The notes beneath the pieces were generated by a model. It was not told the DNA's origin and did no database searches. It saw only the letters and a program-made list of their open reading frames with translations. This document shows, one piece after another, positions 4,674 through 7,430 of a stretch of 7,430 nucleotides of DNA. Made by a program: the position numbers and the translations under genes. Source of the DNA: Lachnospiraceae bacterium (GTDB taxonomy: Bacteria > Bacillota > Clostridia > Lachnospirales > Lachnospiraceae); NCBI GenBank assembly GCA_017651385.1, contig JAGCCY010000195.1:1-7430 (forward strand). The letters run 5' to 3'. Position 1 is the stretch's first letter. Each line of letters opens with the position of its first letter.

Positions 4674-7419
4674 TTTTGATTGGAAACGGTATATAGCGGT
4701 CAACAGACAGGCTGCTGCGGACGGCTGCGTTCTTTTAAAGAACGATAACAACGTGCTTCCCATGAAAAAGGGCGGGACAGCCTCATTATTCGGACGCACA
4801 CAGTTTGATTACATAAAGTGCGGAACAGGTTCCGGCGGTCTTGTGAACGTACCGTATGTGGTCAATTTCCATGACGGTCTTAAAAATGCGGGCGATATCA
4901 ATGTATATGAGCCTGTTTCGGATATTTACAGAAACTGGATCGATGAGCATCCGTTCGACAAGGGACACGGCTGGGCGACAGAGCCCACAAGCCAGCTTGA
5001 AATGCCTTTAAGTGACGAGATGGTTAAAGATGCTGCGGAACACTCGGATACAGCGCTTATTTTTATAAGCCGTCTTGCAGGAGAAGATAAGGACAGAACT
5101 CCTTCAAAAGGCGATTATTATCTAAGAGACGATGAAGAGGCCATGATAAAGACTGTCAGAAGATATTTCGACAGGGTTTCCGTTATGATAAACAGCGGTG
5201 CCATCATGGATATGAAGTGGGCAGATGAACTCGATATCCCGTCGGTCATGTATGTCTGGCAGGGCGGATGTGAAGGCGGAAATGCCGTAGCGGACCTTGT
5301 TACGGCAAAGGTAACCCCCTCGGGAAGACTAACAGAGACCATAGCGTTCAATATCGAAGATTATCCGTCCGACGACAATTTCGGCGACCTTTCCAGAAAT
5401 TACTATAAAGAAGACATTTATGTGGGATACAGATATTTTGAGACGTTTGCAAAAGAAAAAGTCATGTATCCTTTCGGATTCGGTCTTTCGTACACAAAGT
5501 ACGAAAAATCGTTTGCTTTTTCCTGGGAAAATTCCATTAAGATAACCGCTACGGTTAAAAATGTCGGAGATTACAAAGGCAGGGAAGTCATACAGGCATA
5601 CGCGGAAGCTCCTCAGGGGCTTTTGGGCAAGCCTTCAAGAGTGCTTACCGCTTATGCAAAGACAAAACTTCTGGAACCCGGAGATTCAGACACGGTCATT
5701 CTTGAGTTTGGGATGAATGAAATGGCATCCTATGACGATACGGGTATGACGGGCTATAAAAACAGTTTTGTGCTTGAATCGGGCGAATACAATTTTTACG
5801 CCGGCTCCGATGTACGAAGCGCAGAGCATGTGGGCTCATTCTATCTTGCCGAGACTGTCTGCGTCGAGACGACTTCGCCCGCACTGTATCCGGACAGAAA
5901 GTTTGAAAGACTTACACCCTGCGTTGATGAGGAAGGTATCAAAAAAGCATATGCGCCCGTTCCGCTTAAAGAGTTTACGGTTGACGAGCTTATAGAAAAA
6001 GAAAGAGAACGCCTTACCGAGATACCCTACACGGGAGATAAGGGCATTAAACTCTGCGATGTCAAAGAAGGAAAAGCCTCAATGGACGACTTTATCGCCC
6101 AGCTTACCGACGAGGAGATGATCATAATGTCCCGCGGCGAGGGTATGAGTTCGCCATGGGTGGTACCGGGTACCTGTGCGGCTTACGGCGGGGTTTCCGA
6201 AAGCCTTAAAGATTACGGCATACCTGCGGCAGCATGTACCGACGGTCCCAGCGGCTTAAGGATAGACAGCGGTGTTATGGCTATGCAGACACCGAACGGA
6301 AGCTGTCTTGCATCCACGTTTGATACAGTTCTTATAAAAGAACTCTCGACACATCTCGGAGCTGAGCTTTTAAGAGACAAGATCGACTGTATCTTAGGCC
6401 CCGGCATGAACATAAAAAGACATCCTTTAAACGGACGTAATTTTGAATATTTCAGTGAGGACCCGCTTGTAACGGGACTTTGTGCAAAAGCGCAGCTTTT
6501 GGGTATGAGAAAATGGAATACGACAGGCTGCATCAAGCATTTTGCCACCAACAATCAGGAGAATAACCGTTATGCAACGGACGCCGTCGTATCTGCAAGA
6601 GCACTTCGCGAGATCTACCTTAAAGGCTTTGAGATCGCGATAAAAGAAGGCGGTGCCAACCATGTAATGACCACATACGGTATATTGAACGGCTATCATA
6701 CTGCAAGCAATTTCGAACTTGACACCATGGTGCTTCATAACGACTGGGGCTTTGAAGGCGTTGCAATGACAGACTGGTGGGCAAGGATGGGAGTAAAGGA
6801 CGATCCCGAGCCCGCTATTCAAAAGACCTCGATAATGATAAGATCGCAAAACGATCTTTATATGGTCACAAACAGTTCGGAAAGCAATGCAAATAACGAC
6901 GATTCCGAGGAAGGTTTAAAAAGAGGCGTATTCACAAGGGCCGAACTTCAGAGGAACACAAGAAACATTGTAAATCTTGTTATGAATACTCCTGCGTATG
7001 ACAGGATGTACGACAATGAGACGATATTCAACGATATAGACAGACCGTCGGAAAACGAAGTCATGGTGGATGTCAGCTTCGAATATGATGTCGTAAACGG
7101 TGAAGGCTTTGACGCTTCGTTACTTAAGACGGACAAGGGAAGTGTCAATCTGATCACGCTTCACTTTACCGAGATGGGCGAGTATGACATGCACTTTGAA
7201 CTCGCGGCAGAAGGAAGCGAGCTTTCACAGATGTCGGTTTCTTTGGCCATCAATAACACCGTTATGGGTGCGATCACAAGAAACGGAAGTGAGCATGAGT
7301 TTAAGAAAGAATCCATAAGACTCGGCCACGGCAATTCCGCGGAGCGTTTCCTTAAGATAGTGTTTAATCAGACGGGACTTAAGATACGAAACATAAAACT
7401 GTTCAGGGCAAAACAATAA
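4657..7419 (+). CDS. Beta-glucosidase, glycoside hydrolase family 3, permuted domain order
   Basis: A 920-residue enzyme expected to hydrolyse beta-glucosides, such as cello-oligosaccharides, from the non-reducing end with retention. The domains are swapped relative to classical GH3. First comes the alpha/beta (C-type) domain, about residues 15-280, with the acid/base motif GEDKDR (Glu143) and YPFGFGLSYT at 271-280. A fibronectin III-like domain follows (about 300-397). The TIM-barrel (N-type) domain comes last (about 475-780): TDGPSGLR (528-535), GPGMNIKRHPLNGRNFEYFSEDP around 581-603, KHFATNNQENNR (627-638) and the nucleophile motif AMTDWW (Asp706). This order is known from Butyrivibrio fibrisolvens and Ruminococcus albus beta-glucosidases. 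About 120 residues at the end (800-920) are beta-rich and outside the GH3 core. There is no signal peptide, so it should act in the cytoplasm on imported oligosaccharides. Beta-xylosidase or related specificity cannot be excluded. Tandem TAATAA stops end the gene. Confidence 0.95.
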   Translation: MAKTVDFDWKRYIAVNRQAAADGCVLLKNDNNVLPMKKGGTASLFGRTQFDYIKCGTGSGGLVNVPYVVNFHDGLKNAGDINVYEPVSDIYRNWIDEHPFDKGHGWATEPTSQLEMPLSDEMVKDAAEHSDTALIFISRLAGEDKDRTPSKGDYYLRDDEEAMIKTVRRYFDRVSVMINSGAIMDMKWADELDIPSVMYVWQGGCEGGNAVADLVTAKVTPSGRLTETIAFNIEDYPSDDNFGDLSRNYYKEDIYVGYRYFETFAKEKVMYPFGFGLSYTKYEKSFAFSWENSIKITATVKNVGDYKGREVIQAYAEAPQGLLGKPSRVLTAYAKTKLLEPGDSDTVILEFGMNEMASYDDTGMTGYKNSFVLESGEYNFYAGSDVRSAEHVGSFYLAETVCVETTSPALYPDRKFERLTPCVDEEGIKKAYAPVPLKEFTVDELIEKERERLTEIPYTGDKGIKLCDVKEGKASMDDFIAQLTDEEMIIMSRGEGMSSPWVVPGTCAAYGGVSESLKDYGIPAAACTDGPSGLRIDSGVMAMQTPNGSCLASTFDTVLIKELSTHLGAELLRDKIDCILGPGMNIKRHPLNGRNFEYFSEDPLVTGLCAKAQLLGMRKWNTTGCIKHFATNNQENNRYATDAVVSARALREIYLKGFEIAIKEGGANHVMTTYGILNGYHTASNFELDTMVLHNDWGFEGVAMTDWWARMGVKDDPEPAIQKTSIMIRSQNDLYMVTNSSESNANNDDSEEGLKRGVFTRAELQRNTRNIVNLVMNTPAYDRMYDNETIFNDIDRPSENEVMVDVSFEYDVVNGEGFDASLLKTDKGSVNLITLHFTEMGEYDMHFELAAEGSELSQMSVSLAINNTVMGAITRNGSEHEFKKESIRLGHGNSAERFLKIVFNQTGLKIRNIKLFRAKQ

Positions 7420-7430
7420 TAACTTAAAGA

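Noticed and set aside
6427..6849. A 140-codon minus-strand open frame, the longest antisense frame in the window.
   Set aside because: It lies entirely opposite the conserved GH3 catalytic barrel; its Cys/His-rich composition is typical of antisense reading and no family is recognisable.

Overview
The window looks like one densely packed, single-direction gene cluster from a low-to-mid-GC Gram-positive bacterium. Lachnospiraceae-type Clostridia (Butyrivibrio or a relative) are the most likely source. Four things point there: strong GGAGG ribosome binding sites, frequent AGA/AGG (Arg), ATA (Ile) and CTT (Leu) codons, a domain-swapped GH3 beta-glucosidase of the kind known from Butyrivibrio and Ruminococcus, and the TFIIB-type zinc-ribbon membrane protein and TPM-domain protein typical of Firmicutes. 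The assignment is inference; there is no rRNA or other phylogenetic marker here.

Layout, all on the + strand: (1) positions 1-69, the last 22 codons of an upstream gene cut by the window edge; (2) 69-1799, a large polytopic membrane protein with a GT-C glycosyltransferase-like look; (3) 1815-3332, a double zinc-ribbon protein with four C-terminal membrane segments; (4) 3319-4104, a TPM (YgcG-like) domain protein with a signal peptide, one membrane anchor and a Gly/His-rich tail; (5) 4137-4673, a GtrA-family four-helix membrane protein; (6) 4657-7419, a cytoplasmic GH3 beta-glucosidase with permuted domain order and an extra C-terminal beta-rich region. The window ends 11 bases after the last stop.

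The genes overlap or lie 15-32 bases apart, and I see no terminator or convincing internal promoter, so they probably form one transcript with translational coupling. The GT-C-like protein and GtrA suggest addition or transport of lipid-linked sugars for a cell-envelope glycan. The zinc-ribbon/TPM pair is an overlapping membrane module of unknown function. The GH3 enzyme is a catabolic or recycling glucosidase whose link to the others may be only positional. No RNA genes, mobile elements or CRISPR arrays were seen, and no non-coding stretch exceeds 32 bases. I do not see a clearly novel system. The least explained parts are the membrane protein at 69-1799, the zinc-ribbon/TPM pair and the C-terminal domain of the GH3 enzyme.
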